64,000 bases of DNA, taken from the NCBI GenBank assembly GCA_016342355.1, contig JAEINP010000006.1:1-64000 (forward strand). Reading direction: 5' to 3'. Shown piece by piece: positions 34,373 through 43,281 of the stretch. A model generated the notes under the pieces. That model was not told the origin of the DNA and searched no databases. It saw only the letters and a list, made by a program, of their open reading frames with translations. Position 1 is the stretch's first letter. Each line of letters opens with the position of its first letter. Source of the stretch: Desulfatibacillum sp. (GTDB lineage: Bacteria; Desulfobacterota; Desulfobacteria; Desulfobacterales; Desulfatibacillaceae). Made by a program: the position numbers and the translations under genes.

Positions 34373-34810
34373 TTATGCCAGTTCGGTAGGGCCAGCAATA
34401 ACCAAGCCGTCAACTTCTTCCGTGGAGAGAAGTTCGGAGTCCAGATCCTTGCCCTGCAGATCCAGGTAAGCGTTGGCCGCTCCTTCAGCAGTGGTACGGA
34501 TGGGGAACTTAAAGCGTTTGACGGTTCCGTTACGGAACTTGCAGGTCCACATCACGTCTTCGGTACCCATCATGGGCATGATGGAGCTTCCCAGAGGCAC
34601 AAAGTCGGAGTAACCGCGCACTTCAATAGCCTGGGTCGGGCAGATCTTGACGCAGGAAAAGCATTCCCAGCATTGATCGGGCTCTTGGTTGTAAGCCTTC
34701 ATCGCGTTGGGGTCCAAGACCATCAGGTCATTGGGGCAGATGTACATACATGCGGTCTTCTCGCCACCCTTGCAACCGTCACATTTTTCTTGAATTACGA
34801 AACTCGGCAT
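34373..34810 (-). CDS. aprB: adenylylsulfate reductase beta subunit (iron-sulfur)
   Basis: A 145-residue ferredoxin-type protein that carries electrons to the FAD of AprA. Cluster motifs: CDGCKGG...CMYICP (about residues 10-25) and CWECFSCVKICPTQAIEV (about 47-64), two [4Fe-4S] centres. The C-terminal tail (KFPIRTTAEGAANAYLD) wraps around AprA in known structures. AGGAGG lies upstream. It is the first gene of the apr-qmo locus, with a long leader of about 370 bases if the promoter at 35194-35222 is used. Confidence 0.97.
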   Translation of the reverse strand: MPSFVIQEKCDGCKGGEKTACMYICPNDLMVLDPNAMKAYNQEPDQCWECFSCVKICPTQAIEVRGYSDFVPLGSSIMPMMGTEDVMWTCKFRNGTVKRFKFPIRTTAEGAANAYLDLQGKDLDSELLSTEEVDGLVIAGPTELA

Positions 34811-35193
34811 AAACTATACCTCCTAAAGTTCACGTTGTCAGCAGATTCACTCAACTAATTGCCAAGGCAGGGGCCAAGCCGTTCTGCTTTCCTGAAACCC
34901 TGCCGTAAAATCCCAAGACTTGTCAGCACCTCCCTTCCTTCATGCTTCTATATTTCGTATGTTTCGATTTCGTGTGATTAACAGCACCGGATTTCAGCAT
35001 CCGGGCTATCTTTGTCTCCCTGGGGATTCCTAAATAAAAGGCCTATGTGGCTCATTTGCTTTAAGAATCGGCTTGTACTTCTTGTTTTACAGCCTGGGCC
35101 GTTTCCTGTCCAAACAACAAAGGCTGTCCTTTTTTTAATTATTCAAATTGGTTAAGAAACCCATTGGGCTCCTCCCAAAAAACAAACATACCG
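34811..35193 (-). other. long 5' leader and intergenic region upstream of aprB
   Basis: No gene is seen. If transcription starts near 35187 this is a leader of about 375 bases. It contains a small hairpin CCGGAT-TTCAGC-ATCCGG (about 34990-35007) but no riboswitch class I can name. Such a leader could host post-transcriptional control of this highly expressed operon. Confidence 0.4.
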
Positions 35194-35222
35194 GTTTAAG
35201 CACCTGCATTTTATTTTGTCAA
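35194..35222 (-). promoter_or_regulatory. candidate promoter of the apr-qmo operon
   Basis: On the minus strand TTGACA (35222-35217), 17 bases, TTAAAC (35199-35194). The -35 is consensus; the -10 is weak (3 of 6), as expected for an activated promoter. Four TTGTGA repeats lie immediately upstream. Confidence 0.45.
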
Positions 35223-35229
35223 GAAAAGT

Positions 35230-35299
35230 TTGTGAGGGCTTGTGAAAATATTCATCAATGCTTGTGAAAAATTTCTTTACCCTCACGGCAAGTTTGTGA
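35230..35299. repeat. four direct TTGTGA half-sites in helical phase upstream of the apr promoter
   Basis: Plus-strand TTGTGA occurs at 35230, 35240, 35262 and 35294. The steps are 10, 22 and 32 bases, near one, two and three turns of B-DNA, so all sites face the same side. They sit directly upstream of the candidate -35. The half-site resembles Rex/CRP/FNR-type half-sites (TTGTGA). The third flank TTGTGAAAATATTCATCAA at 35240 is nearly a dyad. A regulator binding here is inferred, not shown. Confidence 0.5.
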
Positions 35300-35366
35300 A
35301 AAAATGCGCAAATACCTCCGAAACAGCAGATGTGTGCATTTTTCCCCTTTCCACCCCCAAGCCAAA

Positions 35367-35444
35367 GGCCGGAACAGGCGCGGCACTTTTTCACGCCGGG
35401 CCTGTTCCCGGCCGACCAGGGCCTGGGCCCTGGGCTGTCTGGTC
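35367..35444. other. tandem long hairpins in the apr/ykgJ divergent region
   Basis: GGCCGGAACAGGC (35367-35379) pairs with 35400-35413 (one bulged base). Directly after, GACCAG (35414) pairs with CTGGTC (35439), enclosing the palindrome CAGGGCC-TG-GGCCCTG (35417-35432). No T-run follows on either side, so these are not simple terminators. Confidence 0.5.
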
Positions 35445-35568
35445 CAACAATCAAGACAAGCTTAATCATTGACTTTCATGAGTCCTTGTCGGAATCTATT
35501 TCCGTCGGCAATGCCAGCCTGTTGGTTTGGCCGCCGTGATGCTTACAAAAATTATCAAGGAGCCACAA

Positions 35569-36330
35569 ATGACTCAACCAGACGCCACCGCCCTGGTCCC
35601 TTTGGGGCCAGGAGACGCCTTTGTATTTGCCTGCCATGCGCAGGCGCCTTGTTTTAACCAATGCTGCCGGGATCTCAACCAGTTTCTCACGCCTTACGAC
35701 ATCCTGAGACTGAAAAACCACCTGGGCCTGAGTTCCCGGGACTTCCTGGACCAATACACCACCGGCCACACCGGACCCCAGACAGGACTGCCCGTGGTGA
35801 CCCTCAGGACCGAAGGGGCCAAAAACTTTGTGTGCCCCTTTGTTTCTCCCGAGGGTTGCACAGTGTATGAGAACCGTCCAGGTTCCTGCCGGACCTATCC
35901 TTTGGTGCGTCTTGCCTCACGGGACAGAAACACCGGCAAAAAAACGGAACGGTATTTTGTATTGACCGAATCCCATTGCCAGGGATTTGATAGTGATAAG
36001 GAATGGACCGCCAATGATTGGGTCCGTAATCAGGGCCTTGAACCGTTCAATCAATTCAACGATATCTTCATGGAATTGATCGGGTTAAAAGCCGCTGCCG
36101 GACCGGGTCCCTTAGACCTTAAAAGCCAGCAGGTGTTCCGTCTGGCTTGCTACGACCTGGACCGCTTCAAGGAGCGCTTGGAACAAGGGACCCTGGCCGC
36201 GTGTGAAGGCATGGGGGAAAAGGTTCTCAGCAAGGTCCTGGCTGATGAGACACAATTGCTGCACTTGGCCATCCGGTGGGTGGCCCATGTGCTTTTTAAT
36301 GCGCCCTTGGTACTTGATCCAAAAGGGTAG
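35569..36330 (+). CDS. YkgJ-family cysteine-cluster protein
   Basis: A 253-residue protein of the CxxxCxxCC...C zinc/iron-chelatase-like group. I start at 35569 (MTQPDA) with AAGGAG upstream. The cysteine set is FACHAQAPCFNQCCRDLN (about residues 23-40), FVCPF (about 87) and GCTVYENRPGSCRTYPLV (about 96-113). YkgJ/FliB-like proteins bind a metal cluster, but their role is unclear. This one carries an added C-terminal helical domain (about 160-253). It is divergent from aprB across a 0.76 kb control region. Confidence 0.8.
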   Translation: MTQPDATALVPLGPGDAFVFACHAQAPCFNQCCRDLNQFLTPYDILRLKNHLGLSSRDFLDQYTTGHTGPQTGLPVVTLRTEGAKNFVCPFVSPEGCTVYENRPGSCRTYPLVRLASRDRNTGKKTERYFVLTESHCQGFDSDKEWTANDWVRNQGLEPFNQFNDIFMELIGLKAAAGPGPLDLKSQQVFRLACYDLDRFKERLEQGTLAACEGMGEKVLSKVLADETQLLHLAIRWVAHVLFNAPLVLDPKG

Positions 36331-36477
36331 CACCCTGGTTTTTGTTGTGGCAAGCAAATGTGACGCAGCCAGGACACCCCTCAACATGTGGGGGGATAGG
36401 GAAAATGCCCCTGGACATGTAGTATATCACCCGGGCGATTAGGCCAACTGATTGCGAATAAAAACAAGGAGCAACCC

Positions 36478-37320
36478 ATGAATACACCCCGGCAAACCGC
36501 CCTGGTTTTGGGAGGAATCAAAGGCATAGGCAAGGCCCTGGCTTTGGACTTGGCAACCCGGGGAATGGCCGTGGCTGTCAATTATTTTGACTGGGAGGAC
36601 TCCCTGCCGGACCTGGAAAGGGACCTGAAAGCCGCAGGCGCTCCGTATCTGATTCTCAAGAACAATCTGCAGGAAAGCGAAACCATCCCGACCATGGTCC
36701 GGGAGGTGACGGAGCATTTTGGCCGCCTGGATATATTGGTGAACAACATTGAGCGAGGCGGGTGGCCTGTCGTCCACGGCCAGTATACCGAGGACCAATG
36801 GGACCTGGAAATGGCCACCACCCTGCGGGCCAAGCGATGGGCCTTTGAAGCGGCCCTGCCACACCTGAAGGAATCGGGGAACGGGCTGGTGATAAACATT
36901 TCTTCTATAGCGGGCATAGTGGGCCGAAGCGGTCCGGCAGGGCTGGTATTCAACGATGGCTACGCCGCCGCCAACCGGGCGGTTTCCTCCCTGACGGAAA
37001 CCTGGGCCAGGATGGGCGCGCCAAAAGTTCGGGTGAATGAAATCATGCTGGGATTGTTTGAAACCCGCCACGGCCCCGGCGCCCGGGGGTGGGAGATCCT
37101 AGGCCAGGACCAAAGGCAGGCTATCCTGGACCACACGCTTCTTGGCCGTACAGGGACCATGGACGATGTGGTGAAAGCCCTGCGTTTTCTCATCCACGAC
37201 GCCCCATTCATGACCGGCAGCGTCATCCGTCTGGATGGGGGCTATGTGCTGGGGGGCGATCCTGTCCCTGACCTGCCCCAAGGGGTGGTGGAACCCGGGG
37301 AAAGCGTGTTCGGCAAGTGA
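36478..37320 (+). CDS. short-chain dehydrogenase/reductase family, catalytic Lys missing
   Basis: A 280-residue SDR-fold protein. The cofactor loop is VLGGIKGIGKAL (usual TGxxxGIG), LDILVNNIERGG replaces LVNNAG, and ISSIAG carries the catalytic Ser. The active-site pair normally YxxxK is YAAANR (about residues 161-166): Tyr is present but Lys is Asn. The C-terminus keeps GSVIRLDGGYVLGG. Without Lys, normal proton relay is unlikely, so it may be a non-catalytic or altered SDR. AAGGAG precedes the ATG. It is transcribed alone, 147 bases after the YkgJ-family gene. Confidence 0.82.
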   Translation: MNTPRQTALVLGGIKGIGKALALDLATRGMAVAVNYFDWEDSLPDLERDLKAAGAPYLILKNNLQESETIPTMVREVTEHFGRLDILVNNIERGGWPVVHGQYTEDQWDLEMATTLRAKRWAFEAALPHLKESGNGLVINISSIAGIVGRSGPAGLVFNDGYAAANRAVSSLTETWARMGAPKVRVNEIMLGLFETRHGPGARGWEILGQDQRQAILDHTLLGRTGTMDDVVKALRFLIHDAPFMTGSVIRLDGGYVLGGDPVPDLPQGVVEPGESVFGK

Positions 37321-37373
37321 CGCTCCCTTCCAAGGGGATCAGCGGCGACTTTCAATATGATAGCCATTTGCTA

Positions 37374-38909
37374 TCAGTCCACCTTGAACTTTTCGGCCAA
37401 ATCCTTGAGGTTCTGACCCAATTCATGTAGCTGGGCGGTGGCCTGTTCCAACTGCTGGGCGCCATCGGCATTCTGGGCGCTGGCCAGTTTGATGCTTTCC
37501 ATTGCCGAGGTGAGTTGGTCCAGCCCTATGAGTTGTTGCTGGCTGGATGCGGAAATCTGGGTGGCGGACTGGGATGATTCCTCCACTCTTTTTGTCAATA
37601 CCCTGATGGCGTTTCCCGAACTGGCGGAAAGGCTTTCTCCCGATTCCACAGCCTTTGTGCCCCGCTCCATGGCCATGACCGCCTTACTGGTGGAAGCCTG
37701 GATGTCACTGAGAATGGCCTTGACCTGGGTCGTGGCCTGTTTGGACTGGTCGGACAGGGACTTGACCTCCTGGGCCACCACGCCAAAGCCCTTGCCAAAA
37801 TCCCCGGCCTTGGCCGCCTCGATGGATGCGTTTACAGACAGCAGATTGGATTCATTGGCCAAGTCGTTTACAGCACCGATGATATCGCCTATGCTTTGGG
37901 AATGCTCCGAAAGTTTGACGATGCTCTCGGCAATGTATTGCATTTCCTCTTTGATGCGCTGCATCCCCCCTATGGCCTCCTGGGTGGCGTTTTCACCCTC
38001 CTTGGAAATCCTGGCCGCCTCTTCCGCCTTTTGGGCCACCCCTTCCGCCTTTTGATTGGAAACCAGGCTTGTTTGCCTGATTTCTTCCGCGGTGGTAGTC
38101 ACTTGGCTCAAGGTGCTGGAGGTTTCCACGGAACTGGCCGAGAGTTGGGAAGCAGTGGCGGATATCTGGCTGGTGAAAGTGGAAAGCGTGTGGGCCATTT
38201 CCTTGACCTGGCTCACCACGACTTGGATTTTTTGCGTAAAGATATTGAAATTATTGGCCAGATCGGCGATCTCGTCTTTGGTGTCCATATGTATCCTTGC
38301 TGTCAAATCCCCTGCTCCCCGGGCGATGTTCTCCATGCCCAAAGAGATCTTTTTTAAGGGACGGACGACCACCCTGCGGAAACTCAGGAACAGGCTCAAT
38401 ACCAGAATGCCTGTCAAACCCAGGGCCAGGCCAATAACCACAATCAGTATAAAACGGAGTTTCTCGGCCCTGGCCCTCAAGGTAATACAATAGTCCACCG
38501 AGCCCAAGACCTCCCCATCATCCTCTATGACCTTGGTTTCCCTGACAAATTCTTCAACAAGGGCGCTCTCGTTTGTGATGGGACTCCATTGCTTGTCATC
38601 CACGCCCCTCACAACCCCGGCGAATATATCCTGGCTGCCGGTTTTCTTCAGGACAATAGCGTAAACACGCGGTTCTATGGTTTCGGCGCCCATAAGCTGG
38701 AGGATTCTGTCCCTATCCTGATTTTTAAGCGGAGCGGCCAGAATGATGGCCATTCTGTCTGCACTGGACTGGGCCAATTCCGTCAGAAACTTACTAATCA
38801 CGCCGCTGGTCGTGAAATATACACCACCGACAAAAACAATCATGACAATGCCAAGGAGGACCAACATGTTAAGAATGAGCTTTGTCTGGATAGAACGCTT
38901 CATTACCAA
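37374..38909 (-). CDS. methyl-accepting chemotaxis protein
   Basis: A 511-residue chemoreceptor. TM1 (about residues 13-34), a short periplasmic sensing domain of about 115 residues (single-Cache-like size), TM2 (about 155-178), HAMP (about 180-235, VVRPLKKISLGMENIARGAG) and a long signalling coiled coil with the conserved tip IGAVNDLANESNLLSVNASIE and EAAKAGDFGKGFGVVAQEV. No C-terminal CheR/CheB pentapeptide is present (ends AEKFKVD). The ligand is unknown. It signals to CheA/CheW, which are not in the window. Confidence 0.92.
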   Translation of the reverse strand: MVMKRSIQTKLILNMLVLLGIVMIVFVGGVYFTTSGVISKFLTELAQSSADRMAIILAAPLKNQDRDRILQLMGAETIEPRVYAIVLKKTGSQDIFAGVVRGVDDKQWSPITNESALVEEFVRETKVIEDDGEVLGSVDYCITLRARAEKLRFILIVVIGLALGLTGILVLSLFLSFRRVVVRPLKKISLGMENIARGAGDLTARIHMDTKDEIADLANNFNIFTQKIQVVVSQVKEMAHTLSTFTSQISATASQLSASSVETSSTLSQVTTTAEEIRQTSLVSNQKAEGVAQKAEEAARISKEGENATQEAIGGMQRIKEEMQYIAESIVKLSEHSQSIGDIIGAVNDLANESNLLSVNASIEAAKAGDFGKGFGVVAQEVKSLSDQSKQATTQVKAILSDIQASTSKAVMAMERGTKAVESGESLSASSGNAIRVLTKRVEESSQSATQISASSQQQLIGLDQLTSAMESIKLASAQNADGAQQLEQATAQLHELGQNLKDLAEKFKVD

Positions 38910-39625
38910 TCTCCAAAATTAGGTAGGTCTGACCGAAAACATGGGCAAAGCCTGTTCCAGGCCCATGGTTCTGCATTTTCTTTAGGCATGTCCCGCATTT
39001 GGAAGGCATGCCAGGATAACCGAGGTGGAGAGGTACATATTCAGCAGCGGCAAGGATGAAGCCCGTTACACCAGTCATGCTAACCATTTAACAAAATTCA
39101 TATGTCGGTTAACAGAATTCAAATGCCAAGCTGAATATATACTTAGTGTCCTTCTGATGTCGAGGACAAATATACTGGATGGTTTTATTGGACACGAACT
39201 ATCCAGCCAAATCCGACTGATGGGAAGGCCGCTCAATGCCGTATGAACAATGACTGCTGAAGGCCTGGACATGGCTCCGTAAATCTGGATATAGTGTGCA
39301 CTCGATTTCCAGGGCAATCCGGCGCCCGTGATCCACGGCTCTCGCTATACACTATCTTGACATTGACAGATCCCGGGCCAGTTCAATCGGTGAAATTCCC
39401 ATTTTTCCAGCCGCCCAAAATTCTGTGTTTTTCACGGGGGTAAAAGGCCGCCTGACTATCATCTTCGGGTGTCCGCGCCCCCACCATGCCGGGGTCGGCT
39501 TATAGGCTGGGGGGTTCAATGTTTCTCTGTCCGCCCGCCGAGCATTCCTGGAGTAGTCCATTTTGGCTATTGATGATGATCCCGGATTCTGCAGGCCTCC
39601 GGATGGCCTGCAGCCGGGAATTTCT
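38910..39625. other. 716-base intergenic region, no recognisable gene
   Basis: Open frames here are short and lack ribosome sites or family likeness. The most notable element is a hairpin near the end (39581-39618). A partial inverted repeat GATATAGTGT (near 39288) and ACACTATC (near 39348) was also seen. It could be a relic, but nothing identifiable remains. Confidence 0.5.
39581..39618 (-). terminator. hairpin downstream of the RhlG-like SDR gene
   Basis: CTGCAGGCC / GGCCTGCAG (9 pairs, 7-base loop) inside CCCGG...CCGGG arms, 8 bases past the SDR stop on the minus strand. No T-run follows, so it may stabilise the mRNA end or act with Rho. Confidence 0.4.
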
Positions 39626-40408
39626 CTAACTTCCCAGGGAACTGCCGCCATCTATGGGAATGATCTGGCCGGTCATGTATGCCCCGGCCCTGCTGCAGAG
39701 CATGATGGCAACCCCGGCGATATCTTCGGCTTTTCCCCAGCGGTGAAGCGGAATCACCTTGCATTCTTCGTCGTACGCCGCTTTATCTTTACTGACATAC
39801 TCGGTCATTTTCGAGAAAAACCGGCCCGGTGCAATGGCGTTAACCCGGATATGATCATCCGCCAGATCCTTTGCCAGATTCCGTGTCATCTGGTGGATGG
39901 CGGCTTTGCTCGGGCCGTAACTGTAACTGGAAAGGCTGGTGGCTACAATCCCGGCAATGGAGCCGATATTGATGATACTTGCGGTATTGTCCGGGCTTTT
40001 TCCTTTTCTGAGCAGTTCCAAACAGGCCTGCGTCAGGAAGAAAGGCGACTTAACATTCAGGTCCATCACCTTATCCCATCCGTTTTCCGGGAACGCATCA
40101 ATGGGAGCGCCCCAGCCTGCGCCCGCATTATTGACCAGCACATCCAGGCGGTCTTCTTTTTCAGATATTTTGGCAGCCAGATCCCGGATGCCCTCCAGGA
40201 CGCTGACATCTCCGGGGATGGCAATGCACTCACCGGACTTTGAGAGCATCTCTGCCGCCTGCAGGCAGGCTTCCGCTTTTCTTGCCGTGATATATACGCG
40301 GGCGGCTCCGGCCTCCAGAAATCCCCGGGCCATGTAATAGCCAAGCCCCCTGGATCCGCCGGTGACCAAGCAGATTTTGCCTTTCATCGAAAACAACGTA
40401 TCAATCAT
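39626..40408 (-). CDS. short-chain dehydrogenase/reductase (RhlG/FabG-like)
   Basis: A 260-residue classical SDR. TGGSRGLGYYMARG (about residues 16-29) binds NADP(H), NNAGAGWG is the structural NNAG, INIGSIAGIV carries the catalytic Ser, and SYSYGPSKAAIHQMTRNLA holds Tyr and Lys (YGPSK). The C-terminus is MTGQIIPIDGGSS. Residue pattern resembles RhlG/3-oxoacyl-ACP reductase-like members, but the substrate is not assigned. It appears monocistronic, in contrast to the Lys-less SDR at 36478-37320. Confidence 0.88.
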   Translation of the reverse strand: MIDTLFSMKGKICLVTGGSRGLGYYMARGFLEAGAARVYITARKAEACLQAAEMLSKSGECIAIPGDVSVLEGIRDLAAKISEKEDRLDVLVNNAGAGWGAPIDAFPENGWDKVMDLNVKSPFFLTQACLELLRKGKSPDNTASIINIGSIAGIVATSLSSYSYGPSKAAIHQMTRNLAKDLADDHIRVNAIAPGRFFSKMTEYVSKDKAAYDEECKVIPLHRWGKAEDIAGVAIMLCSRAGAYMTGQIIPIDGGSSLGS

Positions 40409-40546
40409 CTTTTCCTCCTCGTTTGATCGGCATAGAAATTTTTGCCAATTTATAGGGATATCCCATGTTTAATCCGCCAACTGTCAAATACCAGGGACCA
40501 AAGCGTGTTCAATATATCGGAGTAACGGAATATTTTTGCCCTGGCT

Positions 40547-42154
40547 TTACAGGATTGGGGGCAGGGAGATGGCAAAGCTGGCGCCCTGCGCCTCCTGATC
40601 CAATGCAATGGTTCCACCATGGCTTTTCACCAGGGACGCCACAATGGAAAGCCCCATGCCCGAGCCGCCGTTCTCGGCGGCTGTAGTGAAAAAGGGGGTG
40701 AATATCTTGGAAGCGTTTCCCCGGGAAATTCCCGGACCGTCGTCCGATAGCCTAATGACCACCCTTTCTTCCTCATCCGCCAATTGCAAACTGGTGGACA
40801 CCCTAACCTGCACGTCTTCCTGTCCGTGAAACCATGCGTTTTCCAACAAGTTAATCAATATTGACTCGAGGGATTCCTGCGCCATGGCCACTTTATAGGA
40901 ATCCCCCCCATGGGTGACGGAAATATCCCTGCCCTGATTCTGATATTTTTCCGCCAAAGAGTCCAAAACCTGCTGGACGTCTACGCTGCCTCCCCGCGGT
41001 TCGATGGCGTCCGCCTTTGCCAACTCCATGAGCCGTTTGACCAGACGGTCCAGACGGATGATGTCGGACTCCATCATTTCCAAAAAACGCTCCCGCTCCT
41101 GGTCGCTCATGTCCATGTCCGGGTCTTGGAGGAGTTCCACGGTGGCTGACAAGGAGGTGAGGGGAGTTTTAAAGCCGTGGGACACATTATTGGCGAAGGC
41201 GCGGGTTTGTTCCGCCCGTTCCGACAGGGTGCGGGCCATGCGGGATAGGGCCTCGGAAAGTTGGGCCACCTCCCTGGTTCCCGGCCTTTCCAAAGGACTT
41301 GCGCCTTTTCCGCCGGAGACCACTTGTTCCGCCTGCCGGATAAGGGCCTTGACCGGCCTGCTAATGGCCAGGGTGGTGAGGGCGCTCACCAGGAGCACCA
41401 CGCCCAGCAATATTCCTCCGGCCTTAATCAGGTGCCAACGGATGAGGTACAGGCCCTTGTTCAAATCCAAGGGAGTCCGGGAGAGGACCACAGCGCCCCA
41501 CACCCGGTTTCCATAAATCACGGGAATGGCCACAAATACCCGGACCCTGCTTTGGCGGCCAATTTCCGGGGTTTCTTCCCGCTCTCTTAAAAGGCTGACA
41601 TGCTCCCCTTTCAAGGCCCTGGGGACTTCCTCCCTGGCAAGCAGGGACAGGCCAGTTTCCGTGCCTGAAGAGACCACCACGGTTCCCAGGTAATCCACTA
41701 CCCGCGTTCCGGTGAGCGTGGTGTTTTTGGAAGACAGGATCACGGGCAGAATGGCTTCTCCGGCGGCTGCGGAAAAAATATCGGGAGGGAGGCTCACCCT
41801 GACTGCGTCCTTGCCGGGCGGCAGGACAGGTTCTGTGGCGATATCCAATTTGGGGGGGATGGTATCGTAAACATCTTTTTCCCTGGGAGCGAATCGGGGG
41901 TCCAGGGCGTTGCCGTAGGCCAGATCAAAGGGCTCCCCCTGGTCCAGGGCCAAGTCGAACTGCCGGGCCATTTCGCACCGGAACATGGAGGCCACCAGGG
42001 TTCCCTGGCCGATGAGGCTGGCTTCGGTCTGCTTGACAAGTTCGGTCTCATACAGGCGGAACACGGCGATGCCCCCCAGTGGCAATAGGAGAACCACCAG
42101 ATTGACCAGCAGCAGGATGGAACGAAGGCGGGGGCGCCATTTTTTCATTGGCAT
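40547..42154 (-). CDS. membrane sensor histidine kinase (CreC/ChvG-like)
   Basis: A 535-residue kinase: TM1 (about residues 13-33), a periplasmic sensor of about 200 residues, TM2 (about 245-268), HAMP, HisKA with NVSHGFKTPLTSL (phospho-His; the usual Glu after His is Gly), and HATPase with NLLENAWFHG, SDDGPGIS and GGSGMGLSI. It overlaps the response-regulator gene by 10 bases and lies divergent from creD, so a CreBC-like envelope-stress role is inferred. The E-to-G change next to His is unusual, since that acid normally assists autophosphorylation. Confidence 0.88.
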   Translation of the reverse strand: MPMKKWRPRLRSILLLVNLVVLLLPLGGIAVFRLYETELVKQTEASLIGQGTLVASMFRCEMARQFDLALDQGEPFDLAYGNALDPRFAPREKDVYDTIPPKLDIATEPVLPPGKDAVRVSLPPDIFSAAAGEAILPVILSSKNTTLTGTRVVDYLGTVVVSSGTETGLSLLAREEVPRALKGEHVSLLREREETPEIGRQSRVRVFVAIPVIYGNRVWGAVVLSRTPLDLNKGLYLIRWHLIKAGGILLGVVLLVSALTTLAISRPVKALIRQAEQVVSGGKGASPLERPGTREVAQLSEALSRMARTLSERAEQTRAFANNVSHGFKTPLTSLSATVELLQDPDMDMSDQERERFLEMMESDIIRLDRLVKRLMELAKADAIEPRGGSVDVQQVLDSLAEKYQNQGRDISVTHGGDSYKVAMAQESLESILINLLENAWFHGQEDVQVRVSTSLQLADEEERVVIRLSDDGPGISRGNASKIFTPFFTTAAENGGSGMGLSIVASLVKSHGGTIALDQEAQGASFAISLPPIL

Positions 42155-42855
42155 TCCCCCAACTGGTATCCCACGCCGTGGGCGGTGCGGATGGCCTCTC
42201 CTCCGGCGGCGGCCATTTTTTTCCGGACCGACTTGATGTGGCTATCAATGGTCCTGTCGCTCACACAGTGGTCCCGGCCATAGGCTCCGTCAATAAGCTC
42301 CTCCCGGGTGAAAATCTTGGCCGGGTACCCCATGAGGGTTTGGAGAATTCTGAATTCCCGGTGCGTCAGTTCCACCCAGGTCTGGCCCCAGAAAACCCGG
42401 CGGGTTTCCGTGTCCAGGCGCAAAAGGCCATGCTCCAGGATGCTTGACGGGTTGTCAGGCGCAGTCTCGTGCCCGGCATTTCCCGCCATTCTTCGACGCA
42501 GCCTGGCCTTGATTCTGGCGATGAGTTCCCGAGGGCTGAAGGGTTTGGTCACGTAGTCGTCCCCGCCCAGTTCCAGGCCTATAATGCGATCGATTTCGTC
42601 GTCTTTGGAGGAAAGAAAGATAATGGGCACTTCGGATGCGGCCCTGATTTTTTTGCACACTTCGGTACCGTCCATTTCGGGCATGAGAATGTCCAGGACA
42701 ATGAGGTCCGGGTTGACTTGCTGCATCATGGCGATGGCCTGCAATCCATCCTTGGCTTCCGCAGTCAGAAATCCTTCTTTTTTGAGGGCAAAGCCCACCA
42801 CTTCCCTGATATGGGCGTCGTCATCCACCACCAAAATGGTTGGGGCCTTGGCCAT
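42145..42855 (-). CDS. OmpR/CreB-family response regulator
   Basis: A 236-residue regulator. I start at 42855 (MAKAPTIL), where AAGGGAG lies at good distance; an in-frame ATG two codons earlier is too close to it. The receiver has the acidic pair in VVDDDAHIRE, acceptor Asp in VLDILMPEMDG and Lys in TKPFSPREL. The C-terminal winged helix ends SDRTIDSHIKSVRKKM and RTAHGVGYQL. It is upstream of and overlaps the kinase gene, so they form one operon. The divergent neighbour is creD, as in creBCD regulons; that CreB-like function is inferred. Confidence 0.9.
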   Translation of the reverse strand: MAKAPTILVVDDDAHIREVVGFALKKEGFLTAEAKDGLQAIAMMQQVNPDLIVLDILMPEMDGTEVCKKIRAASEVPIIFLSSKDDEIDRIIGLELGGDDYVTKPFSPRELIARIKARLRRRMAGNAGHETAPDNPSSILEHGLLRLDTETRRVFWGQTWVELTHREFRILQTLMGYPAKIFTREELIDGAYGRDHCVSDRTIDSHIKSVRKKMAAAGGEAIRTAHGVGYQLGECQ

Positions 42856-42861
42856 GGTCAT

Positions 42862-43281
42862 CTCCCTTAATTCCTGGATTCTTGAAGGATAATGGCTTGT
42901 TTCGAGCTTATCATAAGGCAAAGGGTCTGTTTTTACAAGCCCGTCCGGGGACGGACTTGAACGAATAACATATAATAAAAACAGATAGCTAAATAAAAAT
43001 TCATAAATTCTGCACATATTTTTCATGCTTCTTCACAGGGGTTCCATCATGCCTGCACATCATTCCGGTAAACCTCCCGAAAACAAGGGAGGCGCACATG
43101 CACACCACAAGCCATGCAATACACAAGCCGGGATTAACCCATGTGTTGAGAAAAATTGTCCTCACTTTACTAGTCCATGCAAGAAACCGGCGGATGCTTT
43201 TGGGACAATCCGGACCAGGGGGATTGTTCCGTGCTGTGCCTTATATGGAAAACGGCGTTCATACTAAATTGGGGAGGCAAT
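42862..43281. other. 420-base divergent region between the response regulator and creD
   Basis: AT-rich in its first 170 bases. It should hold promoters for both directions, but I see no consensus -35/-10 pair with confidence. A TTCACAGGGGTTCCA at about 43032 recalls the CreB tag (TTCAC-N6-TTCAC) but has the wrong spacing and one mismatch. Confidence 0.4.

Noticed and set aside
39352-39651. A 99-codon minus-strand frame ending IELARDLSMSR, HTH-like in style
   Set aside because: It overlaps the SDR gene end, has no ribosome site, and the likeness to a helix-turn-helix is too short to support a gene or relic.
43030-43050. TTCACAGGGGTTCCA resembles a CreB-binding tag upstream of creD
   Set aside because: The spacer is 5 rather than 6 and the second repeat has a mismatch; a tag cannot be claimed.
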